NCBI GenBank assembly: GCA_964468645.1 | Contig: CAYXUU010000014.1 | Span: 1 to 64,000, forward strand | Reading direction: 5' to 3' | Origin: JAIOZK01 sp964468645 | GTDB lineage: Bacteria; Bacteroidota; Bacteroidia; Bacteroidales; JAIOZK01 | DNA: 64,000 nucleotides | Notes under the pieces: generated by a model | The model's database searches: none | What the model was told of the DNA's origin: nothing | The model's input: only the letters and a program-made list of their open reading frames with translations | Program-made: the position numbers and the translations under genes | In this document: in pieces, positions 25,731 through 34,879 of the stretch | How positions within the stretch are numbered: position 1 is the stretch's first letter | Layout of the letters: the number at the start of each line of letters is the position of its first letter

Positions 25731-27191
25731 ATGACAACCAAACTAATTATTCCTGTATTTATACTTTTTTGCATGGCAGCCCAGGGACAGTATTACAAGT
25801 GGTCGGAGCCACTGTTAATTACAGACTCCACCAATAACAATTCGAATTGTGATTTTGAAAATGTCTATTATGATTACGACGATCACATTTATTTCTTCTG
25901 GGAGAAATCGACAGATACGCTTTCCACATCCATTTACATGAGAACAAATATCTGGGATAATACAGAAACTGAACTTTTATCCGAACCCGGGATTCACCTG
26001 ACCAGGCCCAGAATGCTTAACCTGAACCCTACCTGGGACAGATCAAGCAATGACACCATACTTATTTTGTTTTATGAAAGTGACTTTTCAGGGAACCAGG
26101 ATTTGTATTATGTCAGGGTTGCAAAAGATTCTGGTATATCTCAGCCTGTTGTGTTCTTTCCTACTGAATTTGATGATCAGAATATCAGTACGTGCGACTA
26201 TGGGGAAGTTAGCTGGGAAAGCAATGGAGTTATTTATTTTTCTGAACTATTATACAATTCAAAAGGCTATTACTTTAGTGACCCTCTTGTTATCGATTCT
26301 GGAAATTGCTCACATCCTGTGATTAACGGAGAGCCAAGGGCAATTTCATGGGGGAAGGATAATAACGGTCTTTCCAATTTATATTATTCAAAAAGAATTT
26401 ATTCAGGCTCAGGATGGAGTGATCCCATTCTTATCGATACCGGGAGCAACACCAACCAGAGCTTCTCCGATTTTGTGATGGACATTAAGCTGTTCTGGCA
26501 ATATAACGGAGGGATGTTTGACGAAATCAAATACAGGAGCATGGATGAGTATGATACATTAAACTATACACTTGATTATTTACCCGGTGTAAATAAAGGG
26601 GATCCAACAGCTGTTAGTATCCCCATGTTTGTTGATAATGCGGAATTTGGATTTACAATGCTTGCTTTTACAGCTGATTTACCAGAAAATACCGAAATAC
26701 TTGTCAATGAGGATCCTTATAATTTTCCACCTGATTTCATCAATCTTACCGATAATGTTAAACAAAACAGAAATCCATTAATGCGCCAGTCAAAGTGGCT
26801 GACTTATTCTACCGAACTGATCTTAACATGGGAAACACAATTTGATGATCATTGGGCAATTTATGCCTCACGGATTTTTGTTCAGATATTTGGGGGTGTT
26901 GATGAAATTGAGAATAGGCATTTTCAATTGAAGGGTTATCCAAACCCTTTTATTGATCAAACGACTATTGAATATGTACTGGATAATCCCGGACATGTCG
27001 TGATCGATATTTATAATCTAAGTGGGAAAAAACTCAAATGCATTTTTGATAGTTTTCAACTGGCAGGGCAATATAAACAAAATTGGAATGCTATTAATGA
27101 AAGAGGGGTGAAATTGCCGGCAGGTCATTATATTTGCACTATTAGAGTCCGGGATAAATCCGAAAGCATTGTTATAATACTTACGAAATAA
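25731..27191 (+). CDS. T9SS-exported protein, beta-propeller-like
   Basis: A signal peptide (LIIPVFILFCMAAQGQ) is followed by about 380 residues with recurring aromatic/Asp strand motifs (DDHIYFFWEKS, GISQPVVFF, NNGLSNLYYSK). These resemble a sialidase-like or BNR-type propeller, but no Asp-box is clear. The final ~85 residues form a type A T9SS sorting domain (KGYPNPFIDQTTIEYV through the end), which predicts a surface or secreted protein. No catalytic motif is visible. Confidence 0.7.
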   Translation: MTTKLIIPVFILFCMAAQGQYYKWSEPLLITDSTNNNSNCDFENVYYDYDDHIYFFWEKSTDTLSTSIYMRTNIWDNTETELLSEPGIHLTRPRMLNLNPTWDRSSNDTILILFYESDFSGNQDLYYVRVAKDSGISQPVVFFPTEFDDQNISTCDYGEVSWESNGVIYFSELLYNSKGYYFSDPLVIDSGNCSHPVINGEPRAISWGKDNNGLSNLYYSKRIYSGSGWSDPILIDTGSNTNQSFSDFVMDIKLFWQYNGGMFDEIKYRSMDEYDTLNYTLDYLPGVNKGDPTAVSIPMFVDNAEFGFTMLAFTADLPENTEILVNEDPYNFPPDFINLTDNVKQNRNPLMRQSKWLTYSTELILTWETQFDDHWAIYASRIFVQIFGGVDEIENRHFQLKGYPNPFIDQTTIEYVLDNPGHVVIDIYNLSGKKLKCIFDSFQLAGQYKQNWNAINERGVKLPAGHYICTIRVRDKSESIVIILTK

Positions 27192-27206
27192 AAAAGTTAT
27201 CGAATT

Positions 27207-27587
27207 ATGAGTTTTGAATTATCAGGAAAGATAATAGAAAAGTTTGACACAGAAAAGATCAGCGATAGTTTCAGAAAGCGTGAATTTGTTGTTGAGAAGA
27301 AGAAAACAGTTGGCTCAAGTGAATTTGTGGATATGATCAAATTCCAGTTAACGCAGGACAGATGTGATATTTTGGATAATTATAATCAAGATGATGAGAT
27401 AAAGATCAGTTTCAATATCAGGGGCCGTAAATGGGAAAAGGAAGGCCGGGTTTCTTATTTTACGAACCTGGAGGCCTGGAGGATAGAAAAAATCAGCGCT
27501 GAAGAAAGCCAGGATCAACCACCCCCTCCTGTTCCTCCCGATGATGCTTTATTTGAGGATGGTGGATCAGATGATTTGCCTTTTTAG
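27207..27587 (+). CDS. DUF3127 protein with SSB-like acidic tail
   Basis: Residues 1-100 match DUF3127, an OB-fold-like family of Bacteroidota (FELSGKIIEKFDTEKISDSF, KREFVVEKK, FNIRGRKWEKEGRVSYFTNL). A proline-rich linker (PPPPVPPD) leads to the acidic end GGSDDLPF, closely resembling the C-terminal peptide of single-stranded DNA-binding protein that docks repair enzymes. A role in ssDNA metabolism is inferred from this tail; no function is established. Confidence 0.75.
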   Translation: MSFELSGKIIEKFDTEKISDSFRKREFVVEKKKTVGSSEFVDMIKFQLTQDRCDILDNYNQDDEIKISFNIRGRKWEKEGRVSYFTNLEAWRIEKISAEESQDQPPPPVPPDDALFEDGGSDDLPF

Positions 27588-27590
27588 ATG

Positions 27591-27650
27591 CTAGAGGATA
27601 GAAGATAGAAGATAGAAGATAGATACTGGATACTGGATGCTGGATATAGG
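27591..27650 (+). repeat. 7-bp-period array after a stop codon (GATAGAA, ATACTGG units)
   Basis: Three GATAGAA heptamers are followed by ATACTGG, ATACTGG, ATGCTGG and ATATAGG in strict 7-bp register, starting 3 bp after the DUF3127 stop. The sense strand is purine- and G-rich. Confidence 0.7.
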
Positions 27651-27735
27651 AATTTGTTATTATTTACTTCATGCCTCTTCCTTGATATTATCAGGCTTGG
27701 GAATTAACAACCAGAAAATTTGGTGTTATTCAGGC

Positions 27736-28512
27736 TCATCCAAATGCCCCTTTAATGATTCCACCATCAACACTTATTGTCTGGCCGGTGATATAGCCAG
27801 ATAGGGGAGACAACAGCCATAAGGCAAGGGAGGCAAATTCTTCTGCAGTACCAAGCCTGCCAACATTAACCTCAGTTTCAAAGGTCTTCAGGGACTCTTC
27901 GTATGAGATTGCCCTAACTTCTGCCCTTTTCTGTATCACGCGCTTAAGTGCGTTTGTGTCATGGTATCCGGGCCCGAGTATGTTGAGTGTTATTCCTTTG
28001 CCAGCTACTTCCTGAGATAAGGTTTTTACCATACCAACCACAGCCATTCGTAGAGAATTGCTCAGGACAAGATTTTCAACAGGTTGTTTTACCGATACAC
28101 TTTCAATAAAAAGGATACGTCCATATTGCTGTTCCATTAACCGGGGTAGAAATCCTTTGATAAAATTGACTTTCCATCGCAAAATCAGATTGTAGGCCTC
28201 ATCCCAATCCTGTAAACTGGTTTCAAGAAACGACCTTGCAGGTGGTCCTCCGGCATTGATGAGTATGCCATCCAGTTTTTGGTCTCCAAGCTTTTCATAT
28301 ACCCTGTCGATGATCTCATTATCCTGCAAATCCCCTGCAACTCCCGAGATTTGATCGGGGAATTCATTAACCAGTTTTGAAATATTCTTCCTGGTACGGG
28401 CAATGGCGATTAAGTTTGCCCCTTCATTCGCAAGTGATCTGGCAATAGCTTCACCAAATCCACTGCTTGCTCCACAAACGATAAAATAGCGATTTCTCAA
28501 TTTTAGATCCAT
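27736..28512 (-). CDS. Short-chain dehydrogenase/reductase
   Basis: A classical-type SDR of 258 residues. The nucleotide site is CGASSGFGEAIARSLANEG. NAG appears in GILINAGGPPARS. The C-terminal cap has GTAEEFASLALWLLSPLSGY and ITGQTISVDGGIIKG. The catalytic Tyr-x3-Lys is not obvious: the corresponding stretch reads ESVSVKQPVENLVLSNSLRM with the usual Tyr missing, as in the atypical YohF/FabG-like subgroup with NxxxS. It is NAD(P)-dependent and cytoplasmic, with unknown substrate. Confidence 0.8.
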   Translation of the reverse strand: MDLKLRNRYFIVCGASSGFGEAIARSLANEGANLIAIARTRKNISKLVNEFPDQISGVAGDLQDNEIIDRVYEKLGDQKLDGILINAGGPPARSFLETSLQDWDEAYNLILRWKVNFIKGFLPRLMEQQYGRILFIESVSVKQPVENLVLSNSLRMAVVGMVKTLSQEVAGKGITLNILGPGYHDTNALKRVIQKRAEVRAISYEESLKTFETEVNVGRLGTAEEFASLALWLLSPLSGYITGQTISVDGGIIKGAFG

Positions 28513-28710
28513 ATAAAAGTAATTTCTGAAGTTCCTGACAGTTTTCGGTTATAAACAGGTCATATTACCTTCATGTTGTTTTTTAATATAGCAATTAGTC
28601 AAAAATAATGAATATATCCATAACATAACATACTATATAATATAGAGTTACTTCTTTTTGTATTTTTTTTCTGAAATGAGAAGTATTCCATAGTTGATAA
28701 TTGCATCGGG

Positions 28711-28956
28711 ATGAGAAAGAAATATTTGGTGATAAGCTTTGGAATATGGACAACTGTGATGGTGCTGTCATTTGTACTGAATTTTTTACTTATCAAATCC
28801 AACACCCTGGATGTGGTCATGAACCGGTCACAGGCATTTTTCAATCAGATTGTGGTTACACGGGCATGGAATGCCGGCCATGGAGGTAAGATATGGGTGA
28901 AAAGTGAAATTGAAAAAGGAAGCACTTTTATGTTTTACTTACCGGATAAATCTTAA
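28711..28956 (+). pseudogene. Collapsed histidine kinase (DUF3365 start joined to kinase end)
   Basis: The first ~60 residues are the N terminus of a DUF3365 (Tll0287-like) sensor kinase: a TM segment, then RSQAFFNQIVVTRAWNAGHGG. Residues from about 60 on are the last part of a histidine kinase ATPase domain (GGKIWVKSEIEKGSTFMFYL). The sensor, dimerisation and most of the ATPase are missing, yet the join is in frame at a shared Gly-Gly. An internal deletion of well over 1 kb explains this. It cannot act as a kinase. Confidence 0.75.
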
Positions 28957-28963
28957 TTATTGC

Positions 28964-29884
28964 TTACTGTTCAACACTCACCATGTTAACCTTCTCTCCC
29001 ATCTTTGCAAGCTTTTTAAGTTCCTCTTCGATCTGATATACCATCGGGAATATAACTACACTATCCTGATAAACAAACTCACAAACCAGATCTCCATCTT
29101 TCGACCAGTATTTCCATGGCCCTGTTACCTGGTTTGAATCAATATGGCCTTCAAATGATTTCTGACCGGTGAAATACCACCCCTTCCAATCACCTGTTTT
29201 CACTCCATTTATGAACTGACCCGATAATGCCAGATCACCAGTTTTATAATAACACTCAAGATTACCTGTATAGGTCTCTTTCTCAAGTCCTTCATAATAG
29301 AATCCATTGTGTATGAAACCCGAAAGGCTCAAAAATCCGTCTTCACTCCAGTAATTATAAATTCCATCACTAATGCTTCTGCCAATAACAGTATGACTCA
29401 TCATATTACCACCGTCATACCACATAATTGTTGTATCAATTGCTTGCCCGGCATTATTATAAAATTTAGCTTCCCAGAGACTTCCATTTTCATATATCCT
29501 TAATGAAGGACCAAAATGTTTACCTTCCCTGAACAAGCCGGTATAATGTATCCTGTCATTTTTATATCTTACCAGAAAACTACCATCAAGCATAAAGTTG
29601 CTATCGATATTGAGTTCAAGGTCTATTCTGCCCATCATATTGCGGCGGGTAATTTTACCTACAATTTTTCCATTAATGAAATTTGCTACAACATTTTCCC
29701 CTCCACTGTTATAATAGGTTACAAACTCACCATTAAGTTTGCCATTTACATAGTCTGCAATAAGTAAAGTCTGGCCGTCTTTATAACGTGCTACATAACG
29801 TCCATCCTTTTTACTACAGGATATCAATAGGGTAAACATAGTGATAATAAAAATGGAGAATATTAATTTAGGGAGAGATTTCAT
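28964..29884 (-). CDS. Lipoprotein with MORN/YwqK-type repeats
   Basis: A lipoprotein signal peptide (FSIFIITMFTLLISCSKK, lipobox LISC) precedes many MORN-like repeats of about 20 residues (NGKLNGEFVTYYNSGGE, GVKTGDWKGWYFTGQ, TGPWKYWSKDGDLV). These proteins sit in the outer or inner membrane facing the periplasm or surface; their role is unknown. It lies between two genes that have each suffered an internal deletion, but is itself intact. The C-terminal helix (IEEELKKLAKMGEKVN) is outside the repeats. Confidence 0.75.
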   Translation of the reverse strand: MKSLPKLIFSIFIITMFTLLISCSKKDGRYVARYKDGQTLLIADYVNGKLNGEFVTYYNSGGENVVANFINGKIVGKITRRNMMGRIDLELNIDSNFMLDGSFLVRYKNDRIHYTGLFREGKHFGPSLRIYENGSLWEAKFYNNAGQAIDTTIMWYDGGNMMSHTVIGRSISDGIYNYWSEDGFLSLSGFIHNGFYYEGLEKETYTGNLECYYKTGDLALSGQFINGVKTGDWKGWYFTGQKSFEGHIDSNQVTGPWKYWSKDGDLVCEFVYQDSVVIFPMVYQIEEELKKLAKMGEKVNMVSVEQ

Positions 29885-29961
29885 ATTTTTATACTTTAAT
29901 GATCAGTGTGGCAAAAATAAGCTATACATAGATTAAAATCAATAGTAAAACCAAACAATTC

Positions 29962-30252
29962 GTGAAACGATTACTCTACATTGATAACCTGAGGATATTC
30001 CTTATCTCTCTGGTTGCCATTTTCAAACGATTTATCAACGATCAGAACAATACAGGCAAAACATTATCCTCTGCTGCTTATACAGTCTATATCATTCACC
30101 CGCTGGTACTTGTCGGGATGGCAATACTTTTCAGGAATATGGCATTAACTCCCCTGCTGAAATTTATACTGCTTGCACCAATTGCACTAATCAGCGTATT
30201 CGTAATAGCAATACTTATTAAAAAGCTTCCTTTCACCCGAAAAATTTTGTAA
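29962..30252 (+). pseudogene. Collapsed acyltransferase-3 family gene
   Basis: The start RLLYIDNLRIFLISLV is the first helix of an acyltransferase-3 (OafA-like) membrane protein. From about residue 20 the sequence jumps to the C-terminal helices (KTLSSAAYTVYIIHPLVLVG and the last TM pair). About 270 of the usual ~370 residues are absent, including the catalytic His. The frame is kept (GTG start at 29962). It mirrors the collapsed kinase 1 kb away and should be non-functional. Confidence 0.7.
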
Positions 30253-30342
30253 CTTAGTTTTAATTTTCTGTTTGAATTAACCGTAATAAGATTTTAAATA
30301 ACTTAGATTTTCAAACAAAAAATAAAATCGTAATTGGTTCAA

Positions 30343-31065
30343 ATGCTTATTAAACTCTCAAATATCATTTTAATAGCAGCATTATTATTTACCTCACGTT
30401 GTAATGCCCAAAAATCCACTGATATGACGACTGAAGCGCAACGAGATAAAATGGTCAGGGATCAGATCGAATGGCGGGGAATTAATAATCAAAAAGTCCT
30501 GGATGCCATGCGTACGGTACCCCGCGAGGCTTTTGTCCCTGAGGCGTATAAAAAGTTTGCTTACAACGATTCACCATTACCAATTGGTGAAGAGCAGACA
30601 ATCTCTCAACCTTACATTGTTGCATTCATGACCGAAGCCCTCGACCTTGATCATGATGACAAAGTGCTTGAAATAGGAACAGGTTCTGGATATCAGGCAG
30701 CTGTCCTGGCGGAGATATGTGATACAGTTTATACCATAGAGATATTCAAATCGCTTGCAGAGAGTGCAAAAACAGCCCTTAAAAAGAAGGGTTATGAAAA
30801 TGTGATTGTAAAAAATGGGGACGGTCACCAGGGATGGCCTGAACACGCTCCCTTTGATGCCATTATTGTTACCTGCGCACCTACCAATATTCCCACCCCG
30901 TTAAAAGAACAACTTGCCGAAGGTGGTAGAATGATCATTCCTGCAGGCAGAAGCTATAGACAGGAGCTGTATTTACTTGTTAAGAAAAATGGTAAGATCA
31001 GGCAACAGGCCGTACTGCCGGTAAGGTTTGTACCAATGATTGATGAAGAGGGGAAAACGTACTGA
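30343..31065 (+). CDS. pcm: Exported protein-L-isoaspartate O-methyltransferase
   Basis: This PCMT family enzyme methylates isoaspartyl residues of damaged proteins using SAM. The motifs are VPREAFVPEAYKKFAYNDSP, GEEQTISQPYIVAFMTEAL, the SAM site VLEIGTGSGYQAAVLAEI and EGGRMIIPAG. Unusually, the first ~22 residues form a signal peptide (IILIAALLFTSRCNAQ), so the enzyme probably works in the periplasm. The ATG at 30343 is chosen; an in-frame TTG lies 9 bp upstream. Confidence 0.88.
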   Translation: MLIKLSNIILIAALLFTSRCNAQKSTDMTTEAQRDKMVRDQIEWRGINNQKVLDAMRTVPREAFVPEAYKKFAYNDSPLPIGEEQTISQPYIVAFMTEALDLDHDDKVLEIGTGSGYQAAVLAEICDTVYTIEIFKSLAESAKTALKKKGYENVIVKNGDGHQGWPEHAPFDAIIVTCAPTNIPTPLKEQLAEGGRMIIPAGRSYRQELYLLVKKNGKIRQQAVLPVRFVPMIDEEGKTY

Positions 31066-31108
31066 TTGTCGTTTGTCGATTTTCGATTTTCGATTTGTCG
31101 ATGTCGGT
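31064..31108 (+). repeat. 7-bp-period array at a stop codon (TTTCGAT units)
   Basis: TGTCGTT, TGTCGAT and two TTTCGAT units begin at the pcm stop codon. It is the same sequence family as the arrays at 16311, 16641 and 61352. Confidence 0.65.
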
Positions 31109-31168
31109 TTGATTCTTCGGATTCGCTCAGGAAGAGTTTTTGATAAAACGTAGCAATAAATCAACTTC

Positions 31169-31627
31169 TTAAAATATCCAGGGAATCAGACGCCAGGTCT
31201 TTTTCATATAACTTTTATAGGCGCTAAAATGAATTAACAGCTGTTTTTCTTCAACCAGGATTTTCAGGATGAGAATGATTATCAGTATTAAAGCAATACT
31301 TATTCTGAACATGGTAAAGTAGTTAATAATTAATGGTGTAAGCGTGATAATAATTGCTAGGTACATCGGGTGGCGGATTATACTGTAAGGACCTGTTTTA
31401 ATAAACCTGGCTTCTTCCCTGTTTGTGGGGGTAATATTAAAATTTCCAATTCTTTGAACAAGAATAGCCCAGAGTCCAAGAGCTATTCCAAACATTTCAA
31501 GGGTTAACAGTATTTTGTTTTGAGGTAAAGATGGACCTGATAGGATAATGATTATAATACAGGCAAATTGTAATACAACAAGAATATAGGGTATATAGGA
31601 TTTTATACCAGCAGTATTATTCTCCAT
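31169..31627 (-). CDS. Isoprenylcysteine methyltransferase-like membrane protein
   Basis: A 152-residue protein with four to five hydrophobic segments and the ICMT/PEMT signature RFIKTGPYSIIRHPMYLAII. Bacterial relatives methylate small hydrophobic molecules or phospholipids using SAM in the inner membrane. Its start overlaps the end of the upstream DUF255 gene by 11 bp, so the two are translationally coupled. Substrate unknown. Confidence 0.78.
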   Translation of the reverse strand: MENNTAGIKSYIPYILVVLQFACIIIIILSGPSLPQNKILLTLEMFGIALGLWAILVQRIGNFNITPTNREEARFIKTGPYSIIRHPMYLAIIITLTPLIINYFTMFRISIALILIIILILKILVEEKQLLIHFSAYKSYMKKTWRLIPWIF

Positions 31628-33638
31628 TGATTTGGATTATTGTTTCATCAATAGTTTTCACCGGCATCCGGCAGTTTTTATTAACGCAGACGTAAATCAG
31701 GGTCTTATCCTCAACCAGTTTATTTTTAAGCAATTCCAGGCTACCTTCATTTTTTCCACCAAGTAATAAAATATGTGGCAGGTAATGTTTATCCAGTTCT
31801 TTCCTGATCATTTCATAATTATCACCAACAATGGCAACTTCATAGACAGGCTTTACAAAGAATGTCATCAGATCAGCCCAGTTAGCATAATATGGGCCAT
31901 TCTTGCTTACATGCTCTTTCATATTGCTCAGCATATGGAGTGCACGTTTGGTGTATTCCTGATTATATAATAACTCACCCAACAGATACAGATTCTTGGC
32001 CATTACAGAATTTGAAGCGGGAATCACATTATCAGATAATTCCATCTTGCGTGCGATCAACTCAGGATCAATATCGGATGTATAGTAATACATCACATGC
32101 TCCCTGTCACTGAAGTGCTGATCAACATAAATCAAAAGCTTTTCTGCCTGGATTAACCATCTTTCTTCGAATGTAGCCTGGTACATATTGATCAGGGCTT
32201 GTATTAACAGGGCATAATCATCCAGAAAAGCGTTGATAGAAGAAATGCCATCCTTGAAATTTCTATTGAGCCTCCCATCATCAGCCACCAGGTTCCTGTT
32301 GAGGAAGTCGATATTCTTATGTGCTATGTTTAAATACTTTTCTTCACCAAAGGCGCGGTAGGCATCAATATAAGCATTAAGCATCAGGGCATTCCATGAA
32401 GTTAAAATTTTATCATCCAGTCCGGGCATGATCCTTGAAGCCCTCTGTTTCATCAGTTTCTTTTCTGCATTGTTAAGTTTGCCCTCAAACTCTTCCTTAT
32501 TGATATTATATTTTTTTAGGAAATGGGCAGTGTCATTGGTAATCCATAATACATTGTTATTCAACTCCCAATTGCCTTTATCTTTTACAGAGAAATATTC
32601 CTTGATGAGGGATGCATCAGCACCAAGTATCTCATCCAGCTCTTCATCAGACCATACGTAGTATTTTCCTTCTTCACCTTCACTGTCAGCGTCGAGCGAT
32701 GAATAGAAGCCTCCCTCAGGAGAGGTTAATTCACTTTCAATGAAACTAATTGTACTGGTAACTACATCTTTGAATAATGGATTCTTGGTAAGCCGGTAAG
32801 CATTTGTAAATAAACTAACCAGCTGGGCATTATCATAAAGCATTTTCTCGAAATGCGGTACCTTCCAGTATTTATCAACAGAATATCGTGCAAATCCTCC
32901 TCCTATCTGGTCATATATACCACCATTGGCCATTTTAGTTAATGTTATGTTCACTGCATCAAAAGCCAGTTGGTTAGCTGTTAAATTATAATAATGCATG
33001 AGAAACTGGTACCCGACAGGCATCGGGAACTTGGGTGCACCCTGCGATCCTCCCCATTCAAAATCAATATCCTTAATCCAGTGATCAAAGATGCTATTCA
33101 GGTCGCTCATATCGAAATCTATCTGCTTGCCTGCATGAATCAATAATTCATTTTGATGTATTCCATTGGTTATAGCTTCTGCATTTTGTATTAATTTTTC
33201 AGGATTGTTATGATGGAGTTCAATAAGCTGTTGTAAAATATCCAGCCATTGTTCCTTTGCAAAATATGTGCCGGCATAAAAAGGCCTTCCATCAGGTAAA
33301 GCAAAGGCATTCAAGGGCCAGCCACCTCGCCCTGAAAGCAATTGTATTGCATTCATATATACCTGGTCAATATCAGGCCTTTCTTCCCGGTCAACCTTGA
33401 TGCAAACAAAATTATCATTCATTATCCTGGCGACAGCCGTATCTTCAAACGATTCATGTTCCATTACATGACACCAGTGACAGGCTGAATAACCAATACT
33501 GATGATCAATAATTTATTCTCTTCTCTGGCCTTTGCAAGTGCTTCCTTTCCCCATGGATACCAGTAAACAGGATTGTGGGCATGCTGAAGCAGGTAAGGG
33601 CTTGATTCATTGATAAGATGGTTGCTGTGTTCTTTCAT
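31617..33638 (-). CDS. DUF255 thioredoxin-like protein, YyaL/SPATA20 family
   Basis: The N-terminal ~160 residues form a thioredoxin-like domain with an active-site CHWC (GYSACHWCHVMEHESFED) and NFVCIKVDREERPDID. The remainder is an (alpha/alpha)6-type domain (GGIYDQIGGGFARYSVD, VPHFEKMLYDNAQL, SSLDADSEGEEGKYY). The family is conserved from bacteria to human SPATA20, but its reaction is not established. The ATG at 33638 gives the usual family start (SNHLINESSPYLLQHAHNP). An in-frame TTG at 33692 would add 18 residues resembling a short lipoprotein signal (LHMSC), so export cannot be excluded. Confidence 0.85.
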   Translation of the reverse strand: MKEHSNHLINESSPYLLQHAHNPVYWYPWGKEALAKAREENKLLIISIGYSACHWCHVMEHESFEDTAVARIMNDNFVCIKVDREERPDIDQVYMNAIQLLSGRGGWPLNAFALPDGRPFYAGTYFAKEQWLDILQQLIELHHNNPEKLIQNAEAITNGIHQNELLIHAGKQIDFDMSDLNSIFDHWIKDIDFEWGGSQGAPKFPMPVGYQFLMHYYNLTANQLAFDAVNITLTKMANGGIYDQIGGGFARYSVDKYWKVPHFEKMLYDNAQLVSLFTNAYRLTKNPLFKDVVTSTISFIESELTSPEGGFYSSLDADSEGEEGKYYVWSDEELDEILGADASLIKEYFSVKDKGNWELNNNVLWITNDTAHFLKKYNINKEEFEGKLNNAEKKLMKQRASRIMPGLDDKILTSWNALMLNAYIDAYRAFGEEKYLNIAHKNIDFLNRNLVADDGRLNRNFKDGISSINAFLDDYALLIQALINMYQATFEERWLIQAEKLLIYVDQHFSDREHVMYYYTSDIDPELIARKMELSDNVIPASNSVMAKNLYLLGELLYNQEYTKRALHMLSNMKEHVSKNGPYYANWADLMTFFVKPVYEVAIVGDNYEMIRKELDKHYLPHILLLGGKNEGSLELLKNKLVEDKTLIYVCVNKNCRMPVKTIDETIIQINGE

Positions 33639-33837
33639 GTTTGATTTATTCTGGTTCTGGCAGGACATATGAAGAAACATAAAAATGAGCAATCATGACG
33701 ATAATATTCTTTTTAAAAAAGCATCCAAAATTTATAAGTCTATTTGTTACTGTTAATCCAATTGTGTGCAAAGTTAGATTTCATTGGAAAGCAAAGTGTA
33801 AACAATATGTTAACATCAACTTCATAGATCCATTCTC

Positions 33838-33872
33838 TTCAATCGTCTGTTGTCAATCGTCCGTCGTCAATT
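33838..33872 (-). repeat. 7-bp-period array at a minus-strand stop codon
   Basis: AATCGTC, TGTTGTC, AATCGTC, CGTCGTC and AATTTAC end at the stop of the radical SAM gene. The sense direction is GACGATT/GACAACA-type and G-rich. Confidence 0.6.
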
Positions 33873-34762
33873 TACAACCCTCTCATCCATTCTTCCCTCA
33901 GGTTAGCCTGGTTCGGGTTTTCAAGGACATGATCAATCTTTTTCAATAGTTCATTTTTATCCCTGTTCAGGATGCCTTTAAGGACAAGATAATTGCTGGC
34001 ATGATCGCTTCTGAAGACTGTATTTTCGAGTTCAAGGTTTTGAATAAAAGTTCTCATCTCCTGAATTAATTCAATCGTTGACAGTGGTTCAAATTCTCCG
34101 TTTAACCTTTTCCTGAAATGCTCTAATCCGAACGGATAACTTAGAACCAGCGTAGAAAGGTATTCCGGCTGGATGACATTACATAAACGGGCCGAATTAA
34201 TAGCATGTTGTTGTGTTAATATCCTCCCTCCCAGTCCATTAATAACCATTATTGAAAGTTTAATTCCAGCTTCCTTTGCTTTACCCAGGCCCTCGAGTGT
34301 GGAACTGCATGTTTCACTTTTATCGATCCGTTTCAGAAGGTCATCATCTCCTGATTCTATTCCGATATATAAAAGTTTTAATCCCGCCTTTCTTATCTGA
34401 ATCAGCTCATCTTTTGTTTTTGAGTTGATGTCGGCAGGTAACGCATAGGCTGAAATTCTATTGACCTTTGGTAAAGCAGAATTTATTTCGTTTAATATAT
34501 TTAATAACTTATTGGCTGATAAAACGAAAGCATTGCCATCAGCAAGAAAGATTTTCTTTATCTGATCACCATGAGCCTTTATGTTGTTGATATCCTTTTT
34601 AATTTGTTCAAACGGCCTAACACTGAATTTCTTGGAGGTGTACATTTCACAGAATACACATTTGTTCCAAGAACAACCCAGTGTTACCTGAAGGATTAAT
34701 GAATAGGCTTCACTTGGAGGGCGGAACAGAGGCTCTTCATAATTTATAAGGTAATTGAACAT
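33872..34762 (-). CDS. Radical SAM protein (COG1032-like)
   Basis: A 296-residue radical SAM enzyme. Its iron-sulfur motif is CSWNKCVFC (Cx4Cx2C, near residues 30-38), not the usual Cx3Cx2C. The SAM/TIM-barrel elements follow (KIFLADGNAFVL, LLYIGIESGDDDLLKRIDKS, INGLGG). The enlarged Cys spacing is known in COG1032-type Fe-S oxidoreductases acting on unknown substrates. The C-terminal part (HASNYLVLKGILNRDKNELL) is conserved in this subgroup. The gene stands alone with repeat-rich spacers on both sides. Confidence 0.78.
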   Translation of the reverse strand: MFNYLINYEEPLFRPPSEAYSLILQVTLGCSWNKCVFCEMYTSKKFSVRPFEQIKKDINNIKAHGDQIKKIFLADGNAFVLSANKLLNILNEINSALPKVNRISAYALPADINSKTKDELIQIRKAGLKLLYIGIESGDDDLLKRIDKSETCSSTLEGLGKAKEAGIKLSIMVINGLGGRILTQQHAINSARLCNVIQPEYLSTLVLSYPFGLEHFRKRLNGEFEPLSTIELIQEMRTFIQNLELENTVFRSDHASNYLVLKGILNRDKNELLKKIDHVLENPNQANLREEWMRGL

Positions 34763-34784
34763 GGGGCAAAGTTAGGAAATGTTG

Positions 34785-34871
34785 GTTTAGGGATGAGGGA
34801 TGAGGATTGAGGGTTGAGAGTTTAGGGTTTAGAGTTGAAGGGTTTGGTGTTGAGTGGTTGAGTGGTTGATA
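34785..34871 (-). repeat. 7/8-bp-period array upstream of a minus-strand gene
   Basis: GATGAGG, ATTGAGG, GTTTAGG and GGTTGAGT units on the plus strand. Read in the direction of the radical SAM gene just downstream, it is a C/A-rich, G-poor leader of the CAACCACT type. Confidence 0.65.
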
Positions 34872-34879
34872 AGAACTTA

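Noticed and set aside
28513..28710. Riboswitch or RNA gene in the AT-rich spacer upstream of the collapsed kinase
   Set aside because: No conserved motif or stable stem is visible by eye.
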